NCBI GenBank assembly: GCA_016295455.1
Contig: JAEDLE010000033.1
Location: 1 to 21,681, forward strand
Source: Bacteroidales bacterium
GTDB lineage: Bacteria; Bacteroidota; Bacteroidia; Bacteroidales; UBA932
DNA: 21,681 nucleotides
Direction of reading: 5' to 3'
Numbering within the stretch: the first letter of the stretch is position 1; every line of letters begins with the position of its first letter. Both the position numbers and the translations under genes were made by a program. This document shows positions 14,975 to 21,681 of the stretch, piece by piece. Below the pieces are notes generated by a model. It had not been told where the DNA came from. It did no database searches and worked only from the letters and a program-made list of their open reading frames with translations.

Positions 14975-16334
14975 CGATAAGGAAAACCTCGGTTTCGACA
15001 GGCTCGTGAAGTCGATCCTGGATGAAGCTGCCGAAACGGTGCCGGAAGGTGTCTGGGAGGCGGTTTCAGGAAGGCTTGCGGCCCGAAGGAAGGCCCTTCT
15101 GTGGAGGAGGATGTCAGTGGCGGTGGCTTCCGTGGCGGCAGCCGCGGCTCTGGCCTTCGTGCTGATCCGTCCGGACGGCAGGGGCTTGGTCCGGGGCGGG
15201 GAGACAGACGTGACGGCGGAGTCCGGTGCAGAGACATCTATTCAGAACACATATGCAGATTTCTCCGCGAAAGAAGGCGGGGAGACAATTGCCGAGGCGA
15301 CACCGTCACTTGAAAACAGGCGCGAAGACGCTGTAACAGAGAGGCTTGCCTTTGTTCCCTCAGGAAGCGGAAAGGGCTCTGCCGCTGAAAGCCACGAAGC
15401 CGCCGGAAACGGAAGTGGCTCTGCCACGGAAGGCGAAGACACTGCCGTAGGAGGAAAGGGTTTTGAGGAGACGGTTGAGCCGGTGAAGGACAAGGGCGCG
15501 GAGGCGGACATTTCCGGAGTGACTGCCGGGAGCACCGAGGTTTCGAATGCCGCGAACGCTGAAGAAGGCCGTGAGAAGGCCGCAAACCGGGAGAAGGCTG
15601 CCGAAAAGGCTGATGCTGGAACCGGAGCGCAGGGCTATGTTAAGGATCCTTTTGCCGTTGCTGATGCCACCCTGAAAAAAAGGACTGACCGGCCAGTTTC
15701 CATCAAGGCAGGAGGAAGCCTGATGACCAACGGCAATCCTTCATCCCTGACCTACAGAACTTTGTCAAGGCCTGACGCCCAGAGTTCGGGCGGACCGTTA
15801 ATCACCCAGACCAGCAAGGATGCCAGCTATTCGGTACCGGTGTCCATAGGCATAGGCGTGGATGTGCCCCTGAAGGGCAGATGGTCGGTTGAGAGCGGAG
15901 TGAGCTACAGTTTTCTGGCAAGGACTTTCCGCGGAACCTACACCGATTACAGTTCGGACGAAGACAAGACCATAAACGCGGACATAAGGCACAGCGTCCA
16001 TTATGTGGGCATTCCTCTCAATATTTGTTACGGTCTGGTGGAGGGCAGGAGCGTGAGTCTGCGCGCCCACGCCGGAGTGAAAGTGGAGAAGGCTGTGCAG
16101 GAGCGCTTCAGGGTGCCTGACGGAGACAATGAAATCCGAGTCGGACAGCAGACTGGCGGCGTACAGCTTTCCGCGGCGGCGGGATTCAGCGTAGATTTCA
16201 AGATAGGCAAGGTGGTCGGCATCTATTTCGACCCGAGCCTGCAGTACTTCTTCGACTGTGAGCAGCCGGTCAGCATAAGGACCCAGCAGCCGCTCCAGAT
16301 GGGCTTCGATCTCGGTCTGCGCTTCAATCTGTGA
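14961..16334 (+). CDS. Dma-like dual membrane-spanning anti-sigma factor: cytoplasmic domain, inner-membrane helix, low-complexity linker, outer-membrane beta-barrel
   Basis: This 457-residue protein starts at GTG 14961, behind a good AAGGGAAAG ribosome site, and overlaps the sigma-factor stop. Residues 1-50 are a charged cytoplasmic segment with a PEGVWEAVSGRL motif of the kind seen in small anti-sigma domains. One transmembrane helix follows at about 51-69 (MSVAVASVAAAAALAFVLI, preceded by WRR). Residues about 72-245 are low-complexity, rich in E, A, G, S and T (TEGEDTAVGGKGFEE, EKAANREKAAEKA) and fit a disordered periplasmic linker. Residues about 246-457 alternate polar and aromatic residues in amphipathic strands (YSVPVSIGIGVDVPL, WSVESGVSYSFLART, HYVGIPLNICYGL, LGLRFNL) and read as an eight-strand-type outer-membrane barrel. 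This order matches the Dma proteins described in Bacteroides thetaiotaomicron, which pair with ECF21 sigma factors. Pairing with the upstream sigma factor is an inference from gene order and overlap. Confidence 0.82.
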   Translation: MKNIDDKENLGFDRLVKSILDEAAETVPEGVWEAVSGRLAARRKALLWRRMSVAVASVAAAAALAFVLIRPDGRGLVRGGETDVTAESGAETSIQNTYADFSAKEGGETIAEATPSLENRREDAVTERLAFVPSGSGKGSAAESHEAAGNGSGSATEGEDTAVGGKGFEETVEPVKDKGAEADISGVTAGSTEVSNAANAEEGREKAANREKAAEKADAGTGAQGYVKDPFAVADATLKKRTDRPVSIKAGGSLMTNGNPSSLTYRTLSRPDAQSSGGPLITQTSKDASYSVPVSIGIGVDVPLKGRWSVESGVSYSFLARTFRGTYTDYSSDEDKTINADIRHSVHYVGIPLNICYGLVEGRSVSLRAHAGVKVEKAVQERFRVPDGDNEIRVGQQTGGVQLSAAAGFSVDFKIGKVVGIYFDPSLQYFFDCEQPVSIRTQQPLQMGFDLGLRFNL

Positions 16335-16390
16335 TACTACCGAAATACTACTACAATACATCCGACAGACTCGGAGCACGATTACTCAGT

Positions 16391-16429
16391 TCAGGATTCC
16401 TTGCAAAGGTAAGGAATCCTGATTTTTTT
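16391..16429 (+). terminator. Intrinsic terminator after the Dma-like gene
   Basis: A perfect 12-bp stem, TCAGGATTCCTT (16391-16402) with AAGGAATCCTGA (16411-16422), encloses an 8-nt loop and is followed by seven T residues (16423-16429). It separates the sigma/anti-sigma transcript from the lipoprotein gene downstream. Confidence 0.92.
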
Positions 16430-16450
16430 CAGTCCGCGTGAACGCAGCCC

Positions 16451-16481
16451 TTTGAGAGTCAAGGGCCTTTGCCTTTCTTTG
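16451..16481 (+). promoter_or_regulatory. Probable promoter of the lipoprotein gene
   Basis: TTTG at 16451-16454 and TTTCTTTG at 16474-16481 are separated by 19 bp. The second is one mismatch from TAnnTTTG. The predicted start near 16488 leaves a very short leader, about 10 nt, before ATG 16497. An in-frame GTG at 16452 would start inside this promoter and was not used. Confidence 0.5.
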
Positions 16482-16496
16482 CGGAAAACATCGGGT

Positions 16497-17756
16497 ATGA
16501 GAAACTTCGCTTTACTGATTGCTCTCTTTCTGGCGGCAGCGCTGTCCTGCTCTGATAATGACGGCTGGAGAGCCGATGCCCCCAGAGGTTTCAGCGAGTA
16601 CGGGGGCTCCGCGCCCGGCGGGAACGCTGTCACTCCGCCCAAGGACACCGCCATATTCACCCTGTGCGTGGAATATCCTGCCGATTATGACTGGCAGAGG
16701 GACAGCGCGCCGGGAATGGCCGACCGTGCCCTGGTGCTTTTCCGCGGACAGAAACGGGTGCTGGAAATCGATGCCGGAGGAACGGAGGGAATAAGGCCGG
16801 ACCCGGACATGAACAGGTTGTGCCGGGGCCAGGTGTATTCGGATTTCAATGCGGGAAACAGCACCGTCATATGCCTCAACGGGCAGGAACTGTTCCGGTA
16901 TGAGGGCAGGGAGATGCTTATGGGTTTCGCTGTGAGGGGCGCTCATGTCTATACCCTGGGCATGGCAAGAAGCGGCAACGGCATCTCCTTCAGAAAGGAC
17001 GGGGAAGCCCTGCTGGAAGACCCGGACGGGGTGCTTCGGGGTCACGGCACTGCCGGTATGGGACAGGAAGGGCTGCTCAAGGACGACGGCGGGGCGCTGA
17101 CCTTCTGGTATGAGGCGACGGTAGGGAACAGATTGAGGCGGTATATGGTGACGGACGGGATGAAAAGGGAGGTCGAGCTGGAATCGTATGTGAAGAAGGT
17201 GCACGAAATCCGGAGCATAGGAGGGGAAACAGCTATGCTCATCAGCACGGATGCATCCAGGGAAAGACCGGTCCTGTGTTACGGAGGCTCGAGCATGCAG
17301 CTGGGCAGGGACAGCTATCCACAAGCGCTTTCATCCCTTACCGGATGCCGCATCATACCATCCGAAAAGGGACTCTATGTGCTCGAGGGACATAGGTTTA
17401 CGGTAGGACAGAAAGTTGAGCACTGCCTATGGGATCCAAGCGGAAAGCTGGTGCTCTGCTGCGAGGATATGGCAGGCCTAATGATGGACGGTAATGAACT
17501 TGCCCTGGTGCGGAAAAAAGAGGACGGAGGGCTGAAAAGCTGGTCCCTTTGGGGAAAGGAGCACAGGCCGGAAGATGAGGCCCGGCTGATGGGAGAACAC
17601 TCCGTAAGCTTCGCCCACGGACGTTTCTGCATAGCGCCAGTGCCGGTGCAGCGGAAATTCCGCCCGTATATCTGGGCGGGAAAGGACAAGCTGGCCCTGA
17701 ACCTCAACGGCTATGCCATATGCACGGAGATATATGTCCCCGATGAAGGAGACTGA
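16497..17756 (+). CDS. Uncharacterised lipoprotein next to the sigma/anti-sigma pair
   Basis: I do not recognise the family of this 419-residue protein. The N-terminus is a lipoprotein signal (MRNFALLIALFLAAALSC, Cys18; the lipobox is slightly atypical, with Ala at -3). It is followed by SDND, an acidic stretch like the export signal that sends Bacteroidota lipoproteins to the cell surface. After a flexible Gly/Pro-rich region (about 25-50) the body has repeated short beta-strand segments: FTLCVEYP, ALVLFRGQKRVLEID, TVICLNGQELFRYEG, PVLCYGGSSMQLG, KGLYVLEGHRF, GKLVLCCEDMAGLMMDG, ALNLNGYAICTEIYV. These suggest a beta-propeller-like or other all-beta fold. No catalytic motif is visible. It is 162 bp after the Dma-like gene, in the same direction, with a terminator and a promoter in between. 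It could be a regulon member or an accessory sensor (inference). Confidence 0.75.
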   Translation: MRNFALLIALFLAAALSCSDNDGWRADAPRGFSEYGGSAPGGNAVTPPKDTAIFTLCVEYPADYDWQRDSAPGMADRALVLFRGQKRVLEIDAGGTEGIRPDPDMNRLCRGQVYSDFNAGNSTVICLNGQELFRYEGREMLMGFAVRGAHVYTLGMARSGNGISFRKDGEALLEDPDGVLRGHGTAGMGQEGLLKDDGGALTFWYEATVGNRLRRYMVTDGMKREVELESYVKKVHEIRSIGGETAMLISTDASRERPVLCYGGSSMQLGRDSYPQALSSLTGCRIIPSEKGLYVLEGHRFTVGQKVEHCLWDPSGKLVLCCEDMAGLMMDGNELALVRKKEDGGLKSWSLWGKEHRPEDEARLMGEHSVSFAHGRFCIAPVPVQRKFRPYIWAGKDKLALNLNGYAICTEIYVPDEGD

Positions 17757-17773
17757 AGTTTGGGGAGTTACGG

Positions 17774-18277
17774 CTAGTGAATGCCCACAATAGGCACGGT
17801 TCCGGGGATGGTGTCGTCGGGTTTGCCCTTGAGATAGATGATGTTCTGGTTCGAACTTCCCCTGAAGAGGAGGCTGGTGTCCCTGAGGGACTGGATGAAA
17901 GGTCCGTCCACAAGGACGTCAAGATACGGGAGGAGCATGCTCAGTTTCCCGTCTGCAAGTATCTCCTCATAGGTGAAGCCGGTCCAGCACCAGATGGTCT
18001 TGCCGGTCTCTTCCTTGATGCGCCTGGCCAGTTCCGTAAATGCCTCTACCTGGTAGAAAGGGTCTCCGCCGGAGAAACTCACGTTGCTCAAGTCGTCCGA
18101 CTTGATGACTTCCATAAGGTCGTCCACGGAGACGGGATGCCCGTTGTTCCTGTCCCAGGACTGGGGATTATGGCAACCCGGACAATGGTGGAGACAGCCG
18201 GCACAATATATAGCGGTCCTGAAACCGGGGCCGTCGGCCATGGTCTGCTCCAGTATGTCCATTATCCAGATGTCCAT
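17774..18277 (-). CDS. nrdG: Anaerobic ribonucleoside-triphosphate reductase activating protein (radical SAM)
   Basis: This 167-residue radical-SAM activase uses a [4Fe-4S] cluster and S-adenosylmethionine to place the glycyl radical on NrdD. The cluster motif is C28-LHH-C32-PG-C35, preceded by an additional Cys25 (YCAGCLHHCPGCHNPQSW). The SAM-binding block NVSFSGGDPFYQ follows at about 65-76. The size is close to E. coli NrdG (154). ATG 18277 has a strong AGGAGGAG ribosome site a few bases upstream, which settles the start. It lies 48 bp after the nrdD stop and is co-transcribed with it. It converges on the lipoprotein gene with only 17 bp between stops and no obvious terminator. Confidence 0.96.
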   Translation of the reverse strand: MDIWIMDILEQTMADGPGFRTAIYCAGCLHHCPGCHNPQSWDRNNGHPVSVDDLMEVIKSDDLSNVSFSGGDPFYQVEAFTELARRIKEETGKTIWCWTGFTYEEILADGKLSMLLPYLDVLVDGPFIQSLRDTSLLFRGSSNQNIIYLKGKPDDTIPGTVPIVGIH

Positions 18278-18325
18278 ATCTCCTCCTGAAGTATATGCCT
18301 CCCAAAATGCCTGGGAAGGATATGC

Positions 18326-20533
18326 CTACTTGTGGACTACCCTGTCCCTGAGCTCGGCGAGCTTGCCGGAGTTCCACCTGTCGGTTGTACCCACGAGGTA
18401 GCCGGTGATGCGCTGGAGCATGTCGATGTTCGTGCTGTGGCAGTGAGGGCATTCGGTGAGGCCTTCCTCGGCGTTCTCGAAGCCGCAGTCCATACAGCGG
18501 TTCCTGTTGTGGTTCACGCTGCCATATCCGATGTTATACCTGTCCATCAGGTCGACGATGTTCATGATCGCCTCCGGATTGTGGGTTGCATCGCCGTCGA
18601 TTTCGACGTAGAAGATGTGGCCTCCGCGCTCGAGCTCGTGATATGGGCCTTCGATTTCGGCCTTGTGCTTAGGGGTACAGTGGAAATAGACAGGCACGTG
18701 GCTTGAGTTGGTGTAGTAGTCCCTGTCGGTTATGCCCGGAATCACGCCGAAGGTCTTCTTGTCCATCTTGGTGAATCTTCCGGAAAGACCCTCTGCCGGG
18801 GTACCGAGCACACTGTAGTTGTGCCTGTAGGTCTCGGAGTACATATTTGCCCTGTCACGCATATAGGTGACGATGCGGATTCCGAGATCCTGCGCTTCTG
18901 CAGACTCTCCGTGGTGCTTGCCTATGAGGGCTATGAGGCACTCGGCGAGGCCGATGAAGCCGATTCCGAGGGTTCCCTGGTTGATGACACTTTCAACGGT
19001 GTCATCCGGGGAAAGTTCCTCGCTGCCTATCCATAGCTTGCCCATAAGCAGAGGGAACTGCTTCTTGAGGGCGCTCTTCTGGAAGTTGAACCTGTCGTCG
19101 AGCTGGCGTGCCGCGATGTCCATCACGGAACCGAGTTTGTCGAAGAACATGGCCAGACGCTTCTCCTTGTCAGGCTCGTCCATACACTCGATTGCTATGC
19201 GCACGATGTTCACCGTGGTGAAGCTGAGGTTGCCCCTGCCGACAGAAGTCTTCGGTCCGAACCTGTTCTCATAGACACGTGTACGGCAACCCATGGTGGC
19301 AACTTCGTGTATATATCTCTCCGGATCGTCCTCTCTCCACGCGTCATCCTGGTTGAAGGTGGCGTCAAGGTTGAGGAAGTTAGGGAAGAAACGCCTTGCG
19401 CTCACCTTGCAGGCGAACTTGTAGAGGTCGTAGTTCGGGTCTTCCGGCAGATAGCTCACACCTCTCTTCTTCTTCCATATCTGGATAGGGAAAATAGCCG
19501 TCGCGCCGTTTCCGACGCCTTCATAGGTCGTATTGAGCATCTCCCTGATGATGCAGCGGCCCTCTGCGGAGGTGTCGGTTCCGTAGTTGATGGAACTGAA
19601 CACCACCTGGTTTCCGCCACGGGAGTGTATTGTGTTCATATTGTGGACAAAAGCCTCCATGGCCTGATGCACCCTGCTGACGGTCTGGTTCACGGCGTGG
19701 AGCTTGAGGCGCTCCTCTCCCTGAAGTCCCACCAGGTCTCTCCTGATGTAGTCGTCGATGACGGCGTCCCTGAGGTGGTCGAGGTTCTGTCCGGTGAGGG
19801 CTGAGAGCTTGTCGATCTCCTCCTGATAGGTCTTCCTCACGAACGGGGCGAGATAGAAGTCGAAGGCAGGAATGGCCTGGCCTCCGTGCATCTCGTTCTG
19901 CACGGTCTCCATCGATATGCAGGCGAGTACTGCCGCGGTCTCAATCCTCTTCGCCGGACGGGACTCGCCGTGACCGGCCTGGAATCCGCCGTTGAGTATC
20001 TTGTCGAGAGGATGTTGGAGGCAGGTAAGGCTCTTGGTCGGGTAGTAGTCCTTGTCGTGGATATGGATGTATCCATTGTACACGGCAGCACGCGCTTCGT
20101 CAGAAAGCAGGCATTCATCCACGTAAGTCTTCGTCGCCTCGGATGCGAACTTCATCATCATGCCGGCAGGCGTGTCGGCATTCATGTTGGCATTCTCCCT
20201 GGTGATGTCATTCGCCTGGGCTGATATGATCTCCTGGAAAATCTCGTTGGTCTTCGCCTTGCGGGCGAGGTTCCTCTGGTTACGGTATGCGATGTACTTG
20301 CGCGCAACTTCCTTGCGCGGGCTCTTCATCAGCTCGAATTCGACGCAGTCCTGGATATCTTCCACGGTCATCCTGTCCGCAGACCTGCGGCTGATCGTGT
20401 CGGCTATCTTCGCGGCAAGGACGATGTCCTCTCCGGCCTCTGTCACGTCCATTGCCTTGAGAATCGCGGCTACTATCTTCTGGTTGTTGAAATCCACTAA
20501 GCGTCCGTCACGCTTGACCACGTACTTTACCAT
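18326..20533 (-). CDS. nrdD: Anaerobic (class III) ribonucleoside-triphosphate reductase
   Basis: This 735-residue oxygen-sensitive glycyl-radical enzyme makes dNTPs from NTPs in the cytoplasm without oxygen. Residues 1 to about 95 are an ATP-cone allosteric domain (YVVKRDGRLVDFNNQKIVAAI). The catalytic barrel contains cysteines in SLTCLQHPLDKI, VLACISMETVQNEMHGGQ and MGCRTRVYENRFG, the places expected for the thiyl-radical and partner cysteines. The C-terminus has the zinc site C680-x2-C683 and C695-x2-C698. The glycyl-radical loop RITGYLVGTTDRWNSGK follows, with Gly711 as the radical residue. The length matches E. coli NrdD (712) plus a few residues. With nrdG directly downstream it forms a complete class III system and points to an anaerobe. 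Confidence 0.97.
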   Translation of the reverse strand: MVKYVVKRDGRLVDFNNQKIVAAILKAMDVTEAGEDIVLAAKIADTISRRSADRMTVEDIQDCVEFELMKSPRKEVARKYIAYRNQRNLARKAKTNEIFQEIISAQANDITRENANMNADTPAGMMMKFASEATKTYVDECLLSDEARAAVYNGYIHIHDKDYYPTKSLTCLQHPLDKILNGGFQAGHGESRPAKRIETAAVLACISMETVQNEMHGGQAIPAFDFYLAPFVRKTYQEEIDKLSALTGQNLDHLRDAVIDDYIRRDLVGLQGEERLKLHAVNQTVSRVHQAMEAFVHNMNTIHSRGGNQVVFSSINYGTDTSAEGRCIIREMLNTTYEGVGNGATAIFPIQIWKKKRGVSYLPEDPNYDLYKFACKVSARRFFPNFLNLDATFNQDDAWREDDPERYIHEVATMGCRTRVYENRFGPKTSVGRGNLSFTTVNIVRIAIECMDEPDKEKRLAMFFDKLGSVMDIAARQLDDRFNFQKSALKKQFPLLMGKLWIGSEELSPDDTVESVINQGTLGIGFIGLAECLIALIGKHHGESAEAQDLGIRIVTYMRDRANMYSETYRHNYSVLGTPAEGLSGRFTKMDKKTFGVIPGITDRDYYTNSSHVPVYFHCTPKHKAEIEGPYHELERGGHIFYVEIDGDATHNPEAIMNIVDLMDRYNIGYGSVNHNRNRCMDCGFENAEEGLTECPHCHSTNIDMLQRITGYLVGTTDRWNSGKLAELRDRVVHK

Positions 20534-20603
20534 AATCCGAGTGAAATTAATCTGTGAATGCTGAACAGGCGGAGCAGCGCGATGGTTCTCCTCCCTAGTG
20601 ACG

Positions 20604-20639
20604 CAAAGATAAAACTATATTCCCATACTCCTGCCCAAA
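20604..20639 (-). promoter_or_regulatory. Promoter of nrdD-nrdG
   Basis: The minus strand reads TATCTTTG at 20611-20604, a full match to TAnnTTTG. TTTG at 20639-20636 is a possible -33 element, though the 24-bp spacer is longer than ideal. The leader would be about 65 nt. I see no obvious NrdR box pair. Confidence 0.55.
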
Positions 20640-20653
20640 CGCCTCGGAAAAAG

Positions 20654-20662
20654 TTATCCACA
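20654..20662 (+). promoter_or_regulatory. Consensus DnaA box upstream of nrdD
   Basis: TTATCCACA is an exact match to the strong DnaA-box consensus TTATNCACA and lies 43 bp upstream of the nrdD -7 element. There is only one copy, so it may be chance. If it is real, DnaA-ATP could tune dNTP synthesis, as at E. coli nrdAB. No origin-like cluster of boxes or AT-rich unwinding region is present. Confidence 0.3.
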
Positions 20663-20669
20663 ATCAAAT

Positions 20670-20705
20670 TAAGCGTCTGTCAATTCATTGATTGACAGAC
20701 GCTTA
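20670..20705 (-). terminator. Terminator hairpin after the phosphopantetheinyl transferase gene
   Basis: TAAGCGTCTGTCAAT (20670-20684) and ATTGACAGACGCTTA (20691-20705) form a perfect 15-bp stem with a 6-nt loop. It lies 47 bp after the stop of the leftward gene. On the minus strand it is followed by TTTGATTG, a weak U-rich tail. It also separates that gene from the nrdD promoter. Confidence 0.7.
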
Positions 20706-20751
20706 TATAACAATATGCAGAGTAATTCACCTCTGTGCCATAACAATTCTG

Positions 20752-21387
20752 TTACCCAACCACCCAGACAAGCACGTGCCTGTCGAAAGTCATATATTCA
20801 AGCTCGAATTCCTCCTCGTAACCGTCCTTGTGGATGAAGGTCGCCTCAAGCTCGCCCTCGCCTCTCGGGCGGAATTTCTCCACCTCTATCTGCTCGGCAA
20901 AATCCACGCGGAAAGCCGAGACTCTCTTGAATATGGCCTCCTTTGCACACCAGTATATGGCAAGCTGTTCGTTCTTGCGGTCTTCATCCAGATCGTCGAT
21001 CTCATCCTCGGACAGGGCTTTCTTCTCGACTGCGGAGAAGTCCCTGTCCTGGCACTCGATGTCGATGCCGACCTCCTCTTCCTCGTGGAGTATCACGGCG
21101 ACATATTCATTGGTATGGGTGATGCTGATGTTCGTCGCCATATTCTCGAGATAAGGCTTGCCGTTTTCGTGGTGGCTGAGGTAAACCTTGTCCTCGAAGA
21201 GTTCGTTGAGCAGGGCTCTCACGGCAAGGCGCTGCTTGCGGAGGGCTTCGCTGCTGATATAGGAGATTTCTTCCATCTCGTCGGATGGGGTGGAGCTGAG
21301 TTCTATCAGTTCCTGTTCGGTCTCGGTGATTTTCCAGACCGCGATGGTTGCTTCGTTTTCTAGTTCTTTTTTGAGATAAAGTGCCAT
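20752..21387 (-). CDS. 4'-phosphopantetheinyl transferase, Sfp type
   Basis: This 211-residue cytoplasmic enzyme transfers the phosphopantetheine arm of coenzyme A to a serine of acyl- or peptidyl-carrier proteins. The magnesium/CoA motifs of the family are clear: SITHT (88-92), VGIDIE (106-111, Asp109 and Glu111) and WCAKEAIFK (146-154, with Glu150 and Lys154). The pseudo-dimer layout and length, about 210-230, are those of Sfp/Gsp-type enzymes rather than the shorter AcpS. No carrier-protein, NRPS or PKS gene is in the window, so the target is unknown. In Bacteroidales such enzymes may serve fatty acid synthesis or aryl polyene/secondary pathways. No promoter match lies directly before it. 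It is probably transcribed from 21663-21670 through the preceding region. Confidence 0.93.
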   Translation of the reverse strand: MALYLKKELENEATIAVWKITETEQELIELSSTPSDEMEEISYISSEALRKQRLAVRALLNELFEDKVYLSHHENGKPYLENMATNISITHTNEYVAVILHEEEEVGIDIECQDRDFSAVEKKALSEDEIDDLDEDRKNEQLAIYWCAKEAIFKRVSAFRVDFAEQIEVEKFRPRGEGELEATFIHKDGYEEEFELEYMTFDRHVLVWVVG

Positions 21388-21430
21388 ATTATGTTTGGAA
21401 GGACTTGCCTTTCAATTGATTGTTCTGTTT

Positions 21431-21637
21431 CTAAGATTCCACGGAATTGCTGACGCCGAGATATGACAGACCCGTGAGCGCCGACCAGGCACACACGACA
21501 AAAGGGCCGTCAGGATTCTGTCCGTCCTGATGACTCACGATTAGATATGACTCGGCTGATACCGCTCGCGACGGATCGTCAGACTGTTGACCCGCGAGCA
21601 TTCCGCTTTCGATATTTATAGAACTGGGAGGTTCCAT
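21431..21637 (-). other. Possible 68-residue ORF or structured leader RNA upstream of the phosphopantetheinyl transferase
   Basis: A frame from ATG 21637 to TAG 21431 encodes 68 residues (MEPPSSINIESGMLAG...) with no signal peptide, no motif and no family I know. It uses some codons rare in the neighbours (ATA, CTA, CGA). The same stretch can fold. GCTCGCG (21564-21570) pairs with CGCGAGC (21593-21599). Three nested stems also lie in it: 21455-21460/21551-21556, 21473-21478/21534-21539 and 21510-21515/21525-21530. A 9-bp direct repeat AGATATGAC occurs at 21459 and 21543. It starts about 20 nt after a predicted transcription start and ends 43 bp before the transferase gene. It may be a small gene, a regulatory leader or a small RNA, and I cannot decide which. 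Confidence 0.3.
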
Positions 21638-21662
21638 ATTCCTGTGCTGTAGATAACGGATG

Positions 21663-21670
21663 CAAATATA
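21663..21670 (-). promoter_or_regulatory. Promoter -7 element at the window's right edge
   Basis: The minus strand reads TATATTTG, a full match to TAnnTTTG, in the context AGTTTGTATATTTGCATCC. The -33 region falls at or beyond the window end. Transcription would run leftward from about 21656 through the small ORF/structured region into the phosphopantetheinyl transferase gene. Confidence 0.6.
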
Positions 21671-21681
21671 CAAACTATTTT

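Noticed and set aside
15300..15660. Repeat-rich stretch as a frameshifted or broken part of the Dma-like gene
   Set aside because: The frame is open throughout. The Glu/Ala/Gly-rich composition fits a disordered periplasmic linker, and the barrel continues in the same frame.
20534..20751. Possible replication origin because of the DnaA box
   Set aside because: There is only one box, no cluster, no AT-rich unwinding region and no dnaA/dnaN/gidA neighbours.

Overview
The window looks like a chromosomal segment of a member of the Bacteroidales (Bacteroidota) with moderately high GC. The evidence is the repeated promoter element TAnnTTTG, few Shine-Dalgarno sites, Bacteroidota-style lipoproteins, a UxuA/UxuB/GH67/GH115 carbohydrate locus, and a sigma factor paired with a membrane-anchored beta-barrel protein of a kind known only from this phylum. 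I cannot name the genus. I see no rRNA, tRNA, CRISPR, insertion sequence, integrase or phage gene.

Layout. Positions 3-404 hold the 3' end of a branched-chain amino acid aminotransferase (ilvE), closed by a strong intrinsic terminator. Positions 632-11460 form a (methyl)glucuronic acid / glucuronoxylan locus. A secreted GH115 alpha-glucuronidase runs rightward from a promoter that contains a 14-bp perfect palindrome. Facing it is a tight leftward operon: GH67 alpha-glucuronidase lipoprotein, SGNH/sialate-O-acetylesterase-like esterase, mannonate dehydratase (uxuA), fructuronate reductase (uxuB). A LacI-family regulator is divergent from this operon. The shared control region has an 8-bp inverted repeat placed at the same distance from a promoter-like element on each side. 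Together the genes would remove acetyl and glucuronyl decorations and carry the uronic acid, through fructuronate and mannonate, to 2-keto-3-deoxygluconate. The isomerase (uxaC), KDG kinase, SusC/D transporter and xylanases are not in this window.

Positions 11476-17756 are an envelope region. A leftward pair encodes a secreted TPR protein and an EnvC-like LytM protein that has lost its zinc ligands. Divergent from it is an ECF sigma factor overlapped by a gene for a protein with a cytoplasmic N-terminus, one inner-membrane helix, a long low-complexity periplasmic stretch and a C-terminal outer-membrane beta-barrel. This matches the Das/Dma (dual membrane-spanning anti-sigma factor) design described in Bacteroides thetaiotaomicron. 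After a strong terminator comes an uncharacterised lipoprotein gene with its own promoter.

Positions 17774-20533 (leftward) encode anaerobic ribonucleotide reductase (nrdD) and its radical-SAM activase (nrdG). Positions 20752-21387 (leftward) encode an Sfp-type 4'-phosphopantetheinyl transferase. It is preceded by about 250 nt, transcribed from a promoter at the window edge, that holds either a small ORF or a structured leader/RNA.

The most interesting items are the Das/Dma-like trans-envelope signalling pair with its adjacent lipoprotein, the mirror-symmetric LacI/GH67 control region, the palindrome inside the GH115 promoter, and the leader or small gene before the phosphopantetheinyl transferase.
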